Source: JANLQX01 sp031406385 (lineage in GTDB: Bacteria > Actinomycetota > Acidimicrobiia > Acidimicrobiales > JANYDT01). Taken from it: a DNA stretch of 7,065 nucleotides. Below are positions 6,195-7,065 of the stretch, piece after piece. The position numbers were made by a program, and so were the translations under genes. The stretch covers positions 1-7,065 of the forward strand of contig JANOHI010000074.1 in the NCBI GenBank assembly GCA_031406385.1. Reading direction: 5' to 3'. Below the pieces are notes generated by a model that saw only the letters and a program-made list of their open reading frames with translations, ran no database searches and was not told where the DNA came from. The stretch's first letter is position 1. Each line of letters starts with the position of its first letter.

Positions 6195-7065
6195 TCAGTG
6201 AGCGGTTCCGGCGACGAGTTCGCCGAACGAGGAGTTGGGGCCGTCACCATGATCATCATCGTCGTGATGATCGTCGTGCGGGGCGGCGGACGGCTCGAGC
6301 GACCAGCCGAAGAACCCGAACAGGATACCGACGCCGCCGATGATGGCCACGGGCCACGCGTGATAAAGCACGCCGTAGGCCGTCACCGGGAACCCGATCG
6401 AGGCGATCAGTGGCCACCACGACGGCGACGGCATATGGATCGACGCCGGGTCGACCGGTTCGTGGGCGAGCACCTGCTCCGCCGTTGCCACTCGACGCAT
6501 GGAACCGTCGTCGTCCTCGGCGTATTTGCGGTGCCAGAACTCGTCGACGGTGTGGACAGTGGGGACCACATCGAAGTTCCATGGCTTCGGCGGGCTGTCC
6601 GTCATCCACTCGACCGTGCGGGCATCCCACGGGTCAGCAGGCGCAACCGCTTTGGACCTCGAGGTGATCAGGATGTTGGCGAAGAAGACCAACAGGGAGA
6701 AGGCGATGACGAACGAGCCGACCGTCTCGACAAGGTTCCAGAAATCGAAGCCCATTCCCTCGTCGTAGCGGTACATACGACGCGGCTGACCCTGGAGGCC
6801 GACGATGTGCATCGGCCCGAAGGTCAGGTGCATGCCGAGGAGCATCAACCAGAAGTGGAGTTTTCCGATCCGTTCGTTGAGCAACTTTCCGAAGATCTTC
6901 GGCCACCAGTAGTAGAAGCCCGAGAACAGACCCATCAGCGCGCCACCGAAGAGCACATAGTGGAAGTGGGCGACGATGTAGTAGGTGTCGGTCTGCTGCG
7001 TGTCGGCGGAGACCACCGAGTGGGTGACGCCTGAAAGACCGCCGATCACGAACGTGGTGATGAAG
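6195..7065 (-). CDS. ctaD: Cytochrome c oxidase subunit I, C-terminal part
   Basis: This is the catalytic heme-copper subunit, which reduces O2 to water while pumping protons. The gene runs off the window at 7065, leaving 289 residues. The key motif DTYYIVAHFHYVL (codons near 6950-6990) carries the two His that ligate heme a3 and heme a, at 6966-6968 and 6960-6962. QPRRMYRY holds the Arg pair that binds heme propionates, and MTDSPPKPWNFDVVP marks the end of the usual COX1 core. CuB ligands and the K and D channels lie outside the window. After the core come about 120 more residues with two extra hydrophobic segments (WWPLIASIGFPVTAYGVLYH and PVAIIGGVGILFGFFGW) and an Asp/His-rich tail, HDDHHDDDDHGDG, at 6243-6281. 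The residue before DTYY is Thr, where mitochondrial enzymes have the Mg-site His. It is the most upstream gene visible in the ctaDEFG cluster. Confidence 0.97.
   Translation of the reverse strand, partial: FITTFVIGGLSGVTHSVVSADTQQTDTYYIVAHFHYVLFGGALMGLFSGFYYWWPKIFGKLLNERIGKLHFWLMLLGMHLTFGPMHIVGLQGQPRRMYRYDEGMGFDFWNLVETVGSFVIAFSLLVFFANILITSRSKAVAPADPWDARTVEWMTDSPPKPWNFDVVPTVHTVDEFWHRKYAEDDDGSMRRVATAEQVLAHEPVDPASIHMPSPSWWPLIASIGFPVTAYGVLYHAWPVAIIGGVGILFGFFGWSLEPSAAPHDDHHDDDDHGDGPNSSFGELVAGTAH

Noticed and set aside
5593..6201. 202-residue open frame on the plus strand opposite ctaE
   Set aside because: Antisense shadow of a certain CtaE gene; no recognisable domain.
6198..7034. 278-residue open frame on the plus strand opposite ctaD
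   Set aside because: Antisense shadow of conserved ctaD sequence, with charged low-complexity translation and no ribosome site or motif.

Overview
The window comes from a GC-rich bacterium. It carries the end of a cytochrome c oxidase operon on the minus strand and a convergent plus-strand operon with an ABC-2 exporter and a thioredoxin-like lipoprotein. Actinomycetota is the best guess, possibly Acidimicrobiia. The reasons are the base composition, GTG starts, 4-base ATGA gene overlaps, a five-helix CtaE, a separate four-helix subunit IV, and a CtaD that lacks the His found before the DTYY motif in mitochondrial enzymes. This placement is inference; no rRNA or other phylogenetic marker is present.

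Plus strand, 1-3226: the C-terminal half of a TesB-type acyl-CoA thioesterase (cut by the window edge and frameshifted in a run of six G), an ABC-2 ATPase (416-1399), its six-helix permease (1396-2166), and an exported lipoprotein (2196-3226). The lipoprotein has an N-terminal beta-rich region and a C-terminal thioredoxin-like domain with an unusual C-x4-C motif. The first three genes are joined by ATGA overlaps and the lipoprotein follows after 29 bases with a strong ribosome binding site, so they look like one operon. The lipoprotein reading frame is also broken by one apparent missing base near 2685-2703. Two single-base indels in otherwise intact, conserved genes suggest sequencing or assembly errors rather than real decay.

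Minus strand, 7065 down to 3255: ctaD (C-terminal part), ctaE, ctaF (subunit IV), ctaG, then an M23 peptidase. The ctaD-E-F-G order matches the Bacillus-type caa3 oxidase operon. The first three genes are closely spaced (17 and 20 bases), ctaG follows after 95 bases and the peptidase after 90. The two operons converge at 3227-3254, which holds a small GC hairpin.

How the genes may work together: CtaD, CtaE and CtaF are subunits of the aa3-type terminal oxidase and CtaG is its assembly factor. The lipoprotein, with a cysteine pair placed much like that of Sco copper chaperones, and the neighbouring exporter could serve oxidase biogenesis at the membrane, but this rests on position and motif only. 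Several oxidase subunits have His- and Asp-rich tails that could bind metal. No RNA genes, mobile elements or CRISPR arrays were seen, and no gene-free stretch exceeds 100 bases.
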